A stretch of 64,000 nt of DNA, taken from positions 17,943,501 through 18,007,500 of the forward strand of contig NC_079377.1 in the NCBI RefSeq assembly GCF_021018895.1. The letters are read 5' to 3'. This document shows positions 35,807 through 47,594 of this stretch, piece by piece. Origin of the DNA: Seriola aureovittata. Lineage: Eukaryota; Chordata; Actinopteri; Carangiformes; Carangidae. Position 1 is the first letter of the stretch. Each line of letters begins with the position of its first letter. The notes below the pieces were generated by a model that did no database searches, was not told the origin of the DNA, and saw nothing but the letters and a program-made list of their open reading frames with translations. Both the position numbers and the translations under genes were made by a program.

Positions 35807-38800
35807 AAAAGATGAGGACCGGCCACTGATGCAGCTCCATGTTAACTTTCCTAAAATAAGTGCATAAAAAAAGACCCTATTATCAGAATACCACACTCTA
35901 ACACATACACAACAAAATACCTCCACTGTCATAATTCCATTTAAAATCATATCCACAATAGAACCTCCATCCTCCTCTTACAGACATTCACAGGAGAGAG
36001 GGGGCTCAGCAAACTGCATTAAGCAGAGGCTGAGTCTTGTTATGGGAGAGGAATCGAATCCCACATTTCTCATGTCTCACTGGTTCTCTCCTCTCTATTT
36101 GCCTTTATTCGTCTATCTAGCTCTCATCATTTCATTTTACATATCATCACTGAGCTTTTCCTCTACAGCTAATATCCTTCATGTTTCATTTGTAGTTGCG
36201 CCACTGAGACTTAATATGATACACATGGAAGATCGTGTGTGTGGAAGTGCGTGTCTTTGTTTTATATTTTCATACTTGTATGCAAATATGTGATGCACAC
36301 AAGGAGTGTGTGAATATACAAAACTGCTCTCACTACTGCCTAAGTGTAAGCCTGTACTCATTACTCATGAAAAATGTGTGTAAACTGTACACATACTGTC
36401 TTCTTCAGGAAAAACAGCAATTGCACTGATCATTTGTTAAATTGACAAATGGCTGCGTTCAATGTAAAAGTCAGAGGTAGTGTAATGATGCATCACTGCC
36501 AAACAAATGTAGGAAGGTTTGTTCACACTGGATGTGAAGAGAAAGGTCAACACAAAGGTACAAGTTCAGACTAGGCAAAGCAAACTGGTGCAGATGCTGA
36601 TCTGTCTGAGAGGCAAATATTTACTTTGATGACTCCCATATATTATGAGAAAGAACAAACTGTAGGTGTGCAAATAGGTAGCTTACGGCTAATGCCTGTC
36701 TAGTCAGACCACAGGAGTCCGGTGTGATGAATGACTGTGGTTTGCATAATAGCATCTAGTAGTCAACAACAGTTACTTTCTACCATGAAGATGGAGCTTA
36801 ACAACTTTAACCATGACCACAATTTTTTTGCCCAACCCTAGAATTAACCATAGTTAAAGCTATGTGGAAGCTTGAATGAGGTATTTGAGGATGGACATAT
36901 TTTGGAAGGCACAACGAAACAACGTTTTTATCACCAACAGCTCGTTTTGTCGAACAAGTCTGACTGAGGCAGATCAATCAGAAATGGCTTTGAAGAGCAC
37001 ACAGGTGGTTCTGGGGGAAAGTTCCCATCGTCGACTGCCAAGACCTGAGATTCCTTCCCTGAGGCTGCCAAACGGTTGTCATCCTTGTCACTGCACTACT
37101 GACTCCTATTGGTTGGTAGAGGCGCATAAGGTGAGAAGAAGCATCTGGCAAACACCATGTGTCAGGGAGGTAGAACATGTCTGTCATGTCATGCCACCTC
37201 AGGCCGACAGTAGGGCTTGTGGTATTAGGACTGCAGAAAAGAGGGAGTCTGGCTTTTTTAAACTGGCAGAAAAAATACTGGGATAAATTCCAAAAATGGA
37301 TGGGGATGTGAAATTTAGATTGTGCAAACTGAGCTGCAACTTTGTATCTAGATTTTACCAACAGATACAGTATCTGGGACGACACATTGATGTGTGGATG
37401 TGCCTGAGTTTCCCCAGCATGAGACACTTTTTATGTGACTGATTCTTTCCTTCTCAGGATGGTGTTTGTGGATCTCGGGGTTAAGGTATGTTAGTCGGTT
37501 ACCAGACGCTCAGTTGTCCCTGCTCCCTCATGAGAAAGGTCAGGCTTGAGTGAAATCGGCCAATAAGACCTCCACCGGCCCCTGCGGCAGTCGACACACA
37601 CTACTGCATTTTCTCTAGCTAACCGCTTGACCAATGCTGATTTCCATCCTAACTCTGCGGCCATTTATGACTGACTTGTGTTTTCATAGCCCCTAGGTAA
37701 GGCCATACTTCCCTGGAGGGACAGAAGGAGAGAGAGCGACTGATAAGGGAGTGATGGAGGGAGAGAAAGAGAGAGGAAAAGAGAGATATGAACCGATAAT
37801 GGAAGAGAGGATTGGATGTTGTGATATAAACGATGGAGTCAGAGGTGCCTGATGTCATTGATATTTTTTCCTTCTCTGCCCCTTGGCGTCTGTACACAGA
37901 ATAAATAGCTGATATTACAAACATCAATGCACAGTATAATTGACTGACATTTTTTTGCTGAGATCTTAGCACACAACAGGTTACACTGGCAAAAGATTAT
38001 AAAGTATTGAGAAAATGCATTGTTCAAGATGCAGTGGAGCCAGTTTGGGGAATTAATTGGGTATTTCTGCAGGAAGCACTGAAGGATGATGGTACATTAT
38101 CAATAAGCATACTGCTGTCTGAGGGATGAAGATTTCCGTCACGCACCGAGCATGACTGCAGCTGTAACTAATGCTTCCATATTTAAGTTAATCAGTTCCT
38201 GTGATGGCTCCTGTACAATAGCTGATATTTTTCTCATGTTACATTCAGCACCTTCTTCCCTGAGTGCATCACATATCCCATAGTTATATTAGAAGAAGCA
38301 TTTCAACGTATCTAGTGGAGCATCCAGGGATGAAGGGTGTTTTTGAGATAGTGGAAGGTGTGATTTCCTTGTTGGGGAGATTTATTGTGCTTTGATTCCT
38401 ACACCCTACAATGTTAGCTCACATCCAAGATAAGTCAGAGCTCATTTCCACGAATGCACACACAAAGGATCAGAGAAGAATTTGGAGCTCCAACTGTTCT
38501 AAGACTAAGCCCTGTGCTCTTTGCACAAGGATGCACACTAAGATAGATGACATTTGTTTAGGCATATTCAAACAATGACGGATCCTTTATTGATCCAGCA
38601 ATTCAAATGGTAATGAGAATCTTTACAAAAAATCTGTGAACAAACTCAAAAAAAAAAGAGAAGCGACAGACCTAGAAATAAAATACTTCATTCTAAAGAA
38701 AGTGGAGAAAACAGACACTGATACTTATTACACTGTGTTCACTGTGTTGTGATACATTTATACACAATGTTGGTCAAAGCAACAAACTATTAAACATATT

Positions 38801-40794
38801 GTCTTGTTTTGGCCTCCATTTTCAAGGGTTACTGTGCATCATGTAGGTGGTGAGTGTTCCCAGACATACACAACTACTCATCCATACATCTATTTACAGC
38901 AGCAGGGACATCATTGGAAGATATACTCTACATTAGGGGCATGCTGTCACGACGAACAAGGCAAGCAGTGCTTGATCAGTTAAAGCCTAAAATAGAAATC
39001 AATTAGAAAGATACCAAAGTGAAAGTGATCTCTCCTTACATCTCAGAACAGTGTTCTATCCCACGCATCTCGTATTTCACTGCTCTCTTGTGGCTGCAGC
39101 AAGTTATTGTCTCTGGAAGCTAGCTTGGCTACCAGCCGCATCTATAGCTTCTGTCAATTTCGTTGACAGAACGTACGTTTGCACATTGTAGCCAAAGTGT
39201 TTGTCAAGCTGTCCTTGACTCAGTTTCCACTATTCAGAGATCAGTTATTATATTGCACACATTGTACACATGCACAGATGTGTGTAAACACTGTGCATGT
39301 GCATTAGAAAATTACTTAAACAGTCTATTCTCCCTAAGCTTAGATTTATGATAAACCACAGTGTAATTTGCTTGTTTTGTTGATCTGCAGTAAGTTTGAA
39401 AAGAGACAGTATATGGAGGCAGGGAAATTCAGGATCCTGCATTGACACTGTAGTGTGTCAGTGAATGGTAAATATTTTGAACATTACCATAGAAGTGATT
39501 TTTTTAGATGTTGACCCTCTATACTGCACAGTTGATATGTTTAGTGTCAGTTTGAAGGAATAATCCTTTTACTTCTTCAGCCAAGAAGAAGTCCAGAAAG
39601 GTGAAATTGAGTGCAGCAAGATACAGAAGAGAGACTTTCAGCACAGGAAAGACAGGCTGCACAAAATCATGAGACAGGAGTGACCCTGAATTTACTGCTA
39701 CTACTGTCATGAAAAGGTATGTTTCAGTCTGGTTCATTTTTCTTTTTGGTGTACTAAACTGCTGAATTGCACATTGAGATGGTGGTTTGTGGGCGGCGGC
39801 AGGCAGGGAGGCAGTTGGTTCTTTGGTGCTGCCTACCAATCTGTAAAAGTCACTGCAAGCCACTGCTCTACACGTACAGGAAAAAGAGCATCGTCTGAAC
39901 TTTGACTCTATGTTGAATGAAATGTTTGTTTGCTCTGTTCTGATGTTTAGGTTAACAAATATCAAGAAACGGAGGCCTTTATTTGTTATTATTAGGATGA
40001 CTACAATGACTGAGATGAAACATCAGAGGATAATCCTGCTAATTGTTCAATGGGAAAAAGTTAGACATACAGAAACTAATCAACATTTTTGCCATCTTAC
40101 ATTATGAGAGGATGTCAATGATCTCCCAGCAAGATGCTGAAAATCTCTCTAAATGTAAATTTTGACAAGACATCCTATTGTATCAATGTATTAAATCGAG
40201 CTTTCATTTGCAATTTTGGCAAGCAATCTGTGCTCCACATTTCACTTTGACAGCTCGGCCACATGTAGCAGCATGAAAGCTTTTTATTTAGACTGTCAAC
40301 ACATTCCATACTGTAGCTTACCTTTCACAAACAAGTGCAGAAGCTGCTGGATTTGTGTGTAATGTGATATCCTAGTAAATAAGCTATTAGCGTCACACCA
40401 TCTGTAAGTGTAGGAATGACAAGATATTCCTTGGATTATCCTGAATAAATTTGTTTGGCACATACAAAGTGTTTTAATGCAGATGCATCTACTTTTTCTT
40501 AGGGGTTGGGAGTATAAAAAGAAGTGAATATATTCCCCACCCAGCCCATCATTGCCATCAGCATTCATAACCTCTGAGTCAGATCAGGCAAGGGCTTCTG
40601 TTTCGATTAAACTTTGCTCACTCAGGGACGACATTTACGTGAGAGGACAGCTGATATTTTCACACTGTAATTACAGACGTAGGTCAATGAAACGCAGAGG
40701 CAGCTGCTATACACCCAGTTCTTACTGCCCAGCAAATCAGTGCTGACCAAGCCAACAGAAGACTGCCATGAACCAGAGATGGAGACAGTATATT
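35807..40794. other. Non-coding stretch, nothing firmly recognised
   Basis: About 5 kb. The opposed frames of 136-149 codons at 36876-37427 overlap each other, so at most one could be real; neither shows a domain. The 148-codon - strand frame at 39519-39965 is also unrecognised. A weak inverted repeat (CATGCACAG and CTGTGCATG, 39269-39299) is present. Confidence 0.4.
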
Positions 40795-41836
40795 CAGTGA
40801 AGGAACAAAAACTGAATACACCTCTGGTCAATATCGTGAAATTGTTAAATGATTCAGATTTTGTACAATGATTGTGTTATTTCTACATTGCAGTGTTGGG
40901 TATTTGATATTATGTATAACAAAAAAGAAAGAGGTTGGATAGACCCTTAAGTACAAACTCAATCTAACAGAAGTGAATACACCTGATTTCCAGGTAGGCT
41001 GACTACATGAACAAGGTTATAAGATAACCCATGAACAGCTTCCTCAGTGGTGGCCTGGGTTGATGCAACATGGCTCCACATGGTAAGGAAATGTCTGAAC
41101 AAGTAAGAAACTAGTTTAACTTCACAAAGATGGAAAAGGGTGAAAGAGCATCAGCAGGCTACTGAACATAAGTGGAAACACAGCTGCAGCTGTGGTTAGG
41201 AGATACAGGAAGAACCATACTACCAGACAGAAGACAGTGGTCGAAATTTGTGATTTACCATCCTTGCATTTAAAGAACAGAAAAAAAAAAAAAAAAGACG
41301 AGGAAGGGCTTGGCACAAGGATTATCTGTGGAAATTGTGTCTTATAGTGACTGATCAGAAGAGAGAAGGACATTGCATGAAGTCATACTCTATGGACAGC
41401 GTCCAAGAAGAAAACCATTGCTCACAAAATGGCACAAAACTGCAAGATAAACCTTTTGCCAAAGAACATGAAGAGAGGTCTGATGAGTATTGGCAGCACA
41501 TTCTTCGGTCAGATGAAACCAAAATAAATTTGTTTGGATCAGATGGGGTCCAGGATGTTTGGTGTGAACCAGGCCAAGAGACTAAAACAGTAACTTCACA
41601 GTGCTGATCGTGAAAGTCAGAGGTGGGAGTGAGCTGAAATGGGGATGCATGAGTGCCAAAGGTGCAGGGGAGACATTTAAAACCTTTGGCCTATTCTAAA
41701 GTGGAAGAAAAAACCATAAAACCCTTCAACAAAGAGGGGCTGAACTTAATCTGTGAAGAACGGCAGAACATCTTTCCACAGACTACTGCAAGACTGGTAT
41801 CATCCAAACGCAGCAGGGTCGAATCTCTCAATCAAA

Positions 41837-41840
<4 letters not shown>
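40795..41840 (+). mobile_element. Second Tc1-like transposon, heavily decayed
   Basis: The 5' region holds two copies of a TGAATACACCT motif (near 40813 and 40974), which look like the paired inner repeats of a Tc1-type end. A transposase pseudogene follows on the + strand. Homology stops at a long TA microsatellite (41842-41896), where the right end should be. This family differs from the one at 20305. Confidence 0.75.
41070..41840 (+). pseudogene. Tc1-like transposase pseudogene
   Basis: The start ATG is at 41070 (MAPHGKEMSEQVRN, then a TAG). Further frames carry the remaining domains: an arginine-rich segment AVVRRYRKNHTTRQKTVVE (about 41180-41245); a 17-bp A run (about 41280-41296) that breaks the frame; then the catalytic segment EYWQHILRSDETKINLFGSDG (about 41488-41548), whose SDE holds the first catalytic Asp. 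A GCMSA motif near 41645 and a degenerate C-terminal block KPFNKEGLN...ARLVSS (41720-41810) follow. The second and third catalytic residues are not traceable. It is non-functional, with several stops and frameshifts. Confidence 0.8.

Positions 41841-41841
<1 letters not shown>

Positions 41842-41896
<55 letters not shown>
41842..41896. repeat. (TA)27 microsatellite
   Basis: Pure TA tract of about 55 bp where the right end of the Tc1-like element would lie. Confidence 0.95.
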
Positions 41897-41899
<3 letters not shown>

Positions 41900-41911
41900 G
41901 AAGCTAATCTC

Positions 41912-41973
41912 ACTAATGAAGGGTGGACTGACTTTTGTTGCAGTCGGTTCTTAAATATGGACCCTTCATTAGT
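41912..41973. repeat. 13-bp inverted repeat with 36-bp loop
   Basis: ACTAATGAAGGGT at 41912-41924 is the exact reverse complement of ACCCTTCATTAGT at 41961-41973. Flanking bases do not extend the stem. It lies just outside the TA tract and may be a remnant of an element end, or chance. Confidence 0.75.
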
Positions 41974-42288
41974 TTAATTAGTCAAACATTTCTTTTTTTC
42001 AAATTAATTGGCTTCATTCTTCTCAGGCTTTGGGAGAAAACAAATAAAACTGTATTAAATGGAGAGGATTTATGAAGGCTTTGAAAATGTATGTCTCAGA
42101 ACTGTCGGGATAATCTTGACAATTAGTTCTTTTTTCATCCAGAAAAGGAAATGGTATTGTCTTTGCTAGTTGAGTGCATCTTTTGATCAACATTTTTCTT
42201 TCTGGATATTTGATTGATTTATGTCCTGCCATAAGTTGCCAGTGTGTCAGAAAATCTGGTTTCACTTTCAGTTTTATGCCTTAAAAAT

Positions 42289-42289
<1 letters not shown>
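41974..42289. other. Non-coding stretch, nothing recognised
   Basis: AT-rich flank between the hairpin and the CA repeat. Confidence 0.5.
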
Positions 42290-42329
<40 letters not shown>

Positions 42330-42351
42330 CACACACACACACACACACACA
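42290..42351. repeat. Interrupted (CA)n microsatellite
   Basis: About 19 CA units, one AAC interruption at 42328-42330, then about 10 more units. Confidence 0.95.
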
Positions 42352-44049
42352 GTCTCCAACCCTAAAAGCAATTACAAAAACACAGGCAACCCTTACATAT
42401 AATTTGTTCTTGATCTGCTCTGTGTATATATTCTGGTTTTAGATATGTTATTTATTTTGAACAAAGACATAAGCTAATATGGTCCTACACATTCTTCATT
42501 TTTTATTATTTGAAAACAAAAAGACTGAATATCGCAGCTTTCACCTCTTCAGTCACCTACAAGTCAACTTATCAAAACTGCATAAAATTCAATCAGACTG
42601 ACTGTTGTGTCGTAGACCTCATGTCAAGATTTTCATTCTCTTTCCTTGATCATTCTCTCAATAATATCTAAAAATAAAAAAGTAGTAGAACAATTACATG
42701 ATATTTTGTTTGTAGACAAGAATAGTATATTTGTTTTTTATTGTCTGTCTTCTATATTAAAGTAGTCTCTCACCACCAGTAGTATTCTTGCTTTTTTTAA
42801 AAAAAAGATTTTTTAGCTACAACCAGTAGCAAGTATAGATTGGTCTATTGGCCCATCTGTCCATCACAGAGACTGTATCGTTTGGTAATAATCTCCATCT
42901 CAGACTGACTAAAATGAAGGTCTGTCAATCGCTGATGAGAGCCTGTGACCGTGTCATTAAAACCTCTCCCCTGTACTGATTGGCTTCATTGATCTTGAAG
43001 TCAAAGTATCAAATTACGAAAGTAAAAATGCAGAAATGGTTGATTTCACGGAGCCAAGTCAGGTGCATCCCATCAAAAATGAAATGCTTGTTTTCCTTTC
43101 ATTAACCTTTAAGCCAAAACCTTCACTGTATTTGCATATTATTTTTAAGTCCTGTCATTTACTTAAACCATTAACACTAACCAACATGCCTAATTAGTGT
43201 CCACTTCAAATCTGAGTTCTTGTTTACATCACCTCTAACTTGAGTTGTTTGATTATTTGCAGTAATGTGTTTTTCAAGTCACAGCATTTAAAATAAATCT
43301 ATTTTTATCACTTTTATTTGCTTTTTCCACAGTCCCAACGCAGATGTGACTCAGCACAACTGCCCACCTGCCTCCCACAGCAGTCATACTGGGCTGAATA
43401 AAAGAGAGGTAGCATTTGAGAAAGTGATTACACTTCTCCCTCTGTTTTCTCTCTCTCCGTCTGAGGGAGCTCAGCTGGGTCTAGCTGTGTTGTTACCCAC
43501 TACAGCTCAGCCTTTTCATCAGATGCAGGCTGATCCAGGGAGAAGACATGTCGGGCTAAAAGGGGGATAACTAGAAACTCAACTGACTTCAAAGGGAAAA
43601 CAAGTCTAGACTAACACACTGCCAAATAACCACTCTGCCAATTAATCCATGTGTATGCAAAGCCACCTCCAGAAAGAGACTATGTGCAGGTGAGTGTCTG
43701 CTTGGTGTCAGAGCTGGAAGCATGAGCACATACAAACACAACTCAATATGCTGATGACGCTGTTGAATTTTCAACCTTTACCAAATGCCACCAAAGGTAA
43801 ATTGAGCTCACATAAAATGAGGAGTATTAAGCTGTACTAGATTCACTCCTGGTGATGATCATGTCAGGGTTTCAGGAATCATGGGTGGGGTTTGACAGAG
43901 ATGTTGATCTAGAATAAAGAGGTCTCGTTATCGGTTTATTCTGCTGCTGTCTCACCAGACAGTCATGGAATCATTCACCATGACCGTCCACTTTGAACTA
44001 CAATCACAATTCTCAAAACACTGTGATGAAACACTGTATCAAGTATAGT
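42352..44049. other. Non-coding stretch, nothing recognised
   Basis: AT-rich unique sequence; short chance frames only. Confidence 0.5.
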
Positions 44050-44650
44050 TCATTTTCTCTTTTTGCTTTTACTACTTTCAAATATAAAAACAAAAATCTT
44101 CAATCTAATAAACCGTAAAACTTTGTGTCGTGTAATATGTAACACTTCTGTACTGGATAAAAATCTGATGTAAAGTAGATGAAATATTGTGGCCAGACAG
44201 GGAACATTTCTACAGTAACTGATATGAATTTGTATGGAGAGAGTTGATAATGTATTTTATTTGTATTCTACAGTACAATGCTGATAGTGGAGGTGTTTAC
44301 TTTGAATAGAAGTAAAGGCGGGACACTGACAGTGAGAAACCTGTGTGAATGTTCTGATGGATACCAACCAGGCTGTATATGATATGTGACTAAACTATTA
44401 CAGATCTTAAGTTTCACGAGAAATGCTGCAAACTGTTAGTGGACTTCAGTGTAACAGTTCCAGTGACATTTCATTTTGTTGTCAGTGATGAACTGTTTGA
44501 GGAACTGATTTCCTTTAAATGTTTTTAGTGAGCTATGGCCTTTTGCAGCAAAAATGAAGTGATGTTCTGCACAGTATAAAATGATGTGGTGACTGTACTT
44601 GATGTTCTGAAAGCTACATCTGTGATTCAGAAAACGTTCTTAAGCAATTA
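44050..44650 (+). repeat. Possible dispersed teleost repeat
   Basis: Blocks such as AACCTGTGTGAATGTTCTGA, TGGATACCAACCAGGCTGTA, GTTAGTGGACTTCAGTGTAA and AAAATGATGTGGTGACTGTA occur in an order I recall from multi-copy fish sequence. I cannot name the family or its ends. Confidence 0.35.
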
Positions 44651-45131
44651 AGAAAAACTATCATTCCAACATGGTAATGAAAGCTCAATGACTCGATGAT
44701 GATGCTGCTGCTTGTGATGCACTGGGTTAAAAATGATCTGGATGCCCTGCCTTTCACCTTGTGTGAGACAGTTAGCATTATCAGCAGACATGCAGCCCAT
44801 ACGTGCACACAGTCAATGAACCAGTGCACATATGTTAGTCACTTAAAGACATATCTTCTCTAAACACAAGCCATTTGTGGACACATGCAGAGCATGACAA
44901 TATTTGGTGCTGTCATTTGAGGGGGATGCCTGAGGGGCAGCTGGAATAAATGACTTGATGTATTGAGTGTGGGGCTAAAAGCTACAGCTTTAATTAATGT
45001 GACAATATGAGAAAAAAAATACATCAATACACAACCTTTACAGTTCTCTCATTTATAGAAGCATAACCTTTCTAATCTGAGTAAATACAGACAAAGACTG
45101 TAGACTTCATTGACAGGCATTGTGTCATATG
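44651..45131. other. Non-coding stretch, nothing recognised
   Basis: Unique-looking sequence without exon signals. Confidence 0.5.
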
Positions 45132-45171
45132 TGAGTGTATGTGTATGTGTATGTGCATGTGTGTGTGTGTG

Positions 45172-45226
<55 letters not shown>
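45132..45226. repeat. Long (TG)n microsatellite
   Basis: About 95 bp of TG with early TATG and single GCG interruptions. It is the longest alternating purine-pyrimidine tract in the window and a likely Z-DNA former. Confidence 0.95.
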
Positions 45227-46283
45227 ATGCTGAGGTATTTGTATTTGTGCACGTTTGTTTTTTAAATGCTATCTGCCTGTCAGCATCCCTGTTCCTGCTT
45301 CCGTTTCCAAGTAACTGCTGGATGTGATCAATCCGAGCCCCACAGAGCAGCAGGAAATCTATAGAGAATAGACATTAGGCTTCAATCCAACCCTGTGTTT
45401 AATTGGCAGGTTAGAAGTTCATCCTGCCAGAGAGGCCTATAGGTAATGTGAACCTGGCATTGGGAAGATGTGAACGCCAAACATACTACATCTCTCAGTT
45501 CAATCATGAATGAAAACAGTCTGAAAGGCCAGATTACATCCTCCCTCGGCAAGAGAACACCATTCATTTTTCCTGGTTAGACTGCCTTATTACTGTTAGG
45601 GCGGAACTCCCTGTGGAACAGCACATGGCATGTCTCATTCACTTCCTTTGATGGTCTTATACCTGGGAAATGCAGGGGCGTTGAGGAGGGTGACAATTTC
45701 ATTTTGGGTGAGTAATTTATCAGTGTGGAGGAGCCAGAGATTTGAGGTGTAATGATCTGATTCACCGACCATCTTGAGAAAGGTCAGAACTAAGATAAAT
45801 GTCATCTGTGGTGAATCCAAGGGAGTTGCTAAGACTTCAGGAATAAACACAAGACAGGTATTGACTTGTGGCGTGTTATGTACGAACAGCTGCCCCCTGC
45901 CGCTTTAGAACCATTGGCCAGTGACAGATGGGGAAAAAAAGTCACTCAAAAGGGTGGCTTTTATTTCTATGAGCTGAGCTGAGTGCATAATATCCGACAA
46001 AAATAATACTGGCTGAAAGAAATCAGAAGAGATAGGTTACATAAAATAAAAGGCTGAGAATGGCAGCCACAGATACCTATAGTATAAATAGTGCATCACA
46101 TGATTTCCCTATGGACTGTATCAACCTCAAAGCACTCCTTGTATGCTAAAGCACTGCATTAGAAGCACAGTGATTGATCTCAGCCCCCCACCCACACTGA
46201 CAGTGGGTGATGCAATACCTAAAGGCTTAACTCTGTTCCAGGCAGAGGTAGACGGCTTAAGAGAAGTTGGCTGAAGGAAGAAA
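45227..46283. other. Non-coding stretch, nothing recognised
   Basis: Short overlapping - strand frames at 45577-45850 without splice support. No repeat recognised. Confidence 0.5.
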
Positions 46284-46400
<117 letters not shown>

Positions 46401-46913
46401 TCCGCATGATACTGTAAAACATGACTCATTCTTTCCCCACTTTGTTGCAGCAGCTTTGTGGCAACAAATGTTATAAATGAACAAGGATTCAACTGATGGA
46501 TAATTCTTTCACTGGAGTGGCCACTACCGTTCATGCAGGCGTACCTACCTACCAAGTGATGCATTGTTTGTGCATTTTATTTTTAGACAAAAATGCGTAA
46601 GGGGAATGCAAAGCAATAGGCATAAGCACTACAATATAAAACCATAAACATACAAGAAAAGAATATGCAGTAAAACACTTAGATGTTTATGACAGTGAGA
46701 ATATCTGCAGGATCGTAACCTTAAAGCTATGATTCAATAACAGCTCAGAACATTTCAACATAAACGCTCCTGTTGAACAGCAAATAGATAAAAGCAATGT
46801 AGACCAACAAAACAATGACCATTCTATAATCACCAGCAGAACCATTCATAACCAGCATCATCAACATCATCATCTTCATCATCTCTGACTGACATCATCT
46901 TTGTGTATGCCAT

Positions 46914-46914
<1 letters not shown>
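46401..46914. other. Non-coding stretch, nothing recognised
   Basis: Unique AT-rich sequence, with a short CATCAT-rich run at about 46855-46885. Confidence 0.5.

Positions 46915-46958
<44 letters not shown>
46915..46958. repeat. (GT)22 microsatellite
   Basis: 44 bp of uninterrupted GT repeat. Confidence 0.97.
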
Positions 46959-46959
<1 letters not shown>

Positions 46960-47113
46960 TTAGGCAGAGAGAGAAAATGTATTTGCCTCTATCACTCTGC
47001 ATGGGAACATTTTTAATCCCATTTTGGCACTCCCCTTCAAAGATTTTGATCAGCATGACACAACTGCTTGCAACTTTCCTACGGGGATAACAATTCATGT
47101 AGCCCTCGTGGCC

Positions 47114-47138
47114 TTTTTTTTTTTTTTTTTTTTTTTTT
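47114..47138. repeat. Poly-T tract (25 T)
   Basis: Uninterrupted T run with no recognisable retroposon body beside it. Confidence 0.9.
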
Positions 47139-47538
47139 AAATAGCGCTTTAAAAAAATGCAATTTCCATCATCTAACCACTTAATGAGTCACTTGGGGAA
47201 CCTGTGACCTGAACACCAGGCCTGTATAAAAGCCCTTAAACAGAAAAACAAAGCAGTTTCAGTATGAAACACTGGCAACAAAAACTGGATAAAAAATGTT
47301 GTGCATTAATTTCCTTTAACCACAGACATAAATCAAATGTCGGAATATCACATTTTCGAGCAGAGGTTTTATATTTAAACACTGTTGATTAAATGTGTTG
47401 AGTAAAAATGGTTTCATATAAAAGGCCCTGCACACTCATGCCAAATCTACAGATGTGTTTACACTTATGTTGGCTTAGACACCTTGACAGGACTGTGACG
47501 GATTGACCTCTCTCTCACTTTGTGGGACAATTCACACC

Positions 47539-47539
<1 letters not shown>
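47139..47539. other. Non-coding stretch, nothing recognised
   Basis: AT-rich spacer between the T tract and the TTA repeat. Confidence 0.5.

Positions 47540-47593
<54 letters not shown>
47540..47593. repeat. (TTA)18 trinucleotide microsatellite
   Basis: 54 bp of TTA/ATT repeat, followed by a few ACT units. Confidence 0.97.

Positions 47594-47594
<1 letters not shown>

Noticed and set aside
35543..35956. 137-codon - strand ORF, Ser/Phe/Leu-rich
   Set aside because: Translation of the polypurine tract complement.
36876..37427. 136-codon + and 149-codon - strand ORFs
   Set aside because: They overlap on opposite strands, with no domain, splice site or repeat-family match that I recognise.
38584..38612. 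LINE 3' end (CTTTATTGATCC followed by ATTCAAATG)
   Set aside because: Resembles a common fish LINE terminus, but the match is too short and the diagnostic GGGAAATT is missing.
39519..39965. 148-codon - strand ORF
   Set aside because: No recognised domain; hydrophobic C-terminal half reflects T/A-rich DNA; no acceptor or donor fits.
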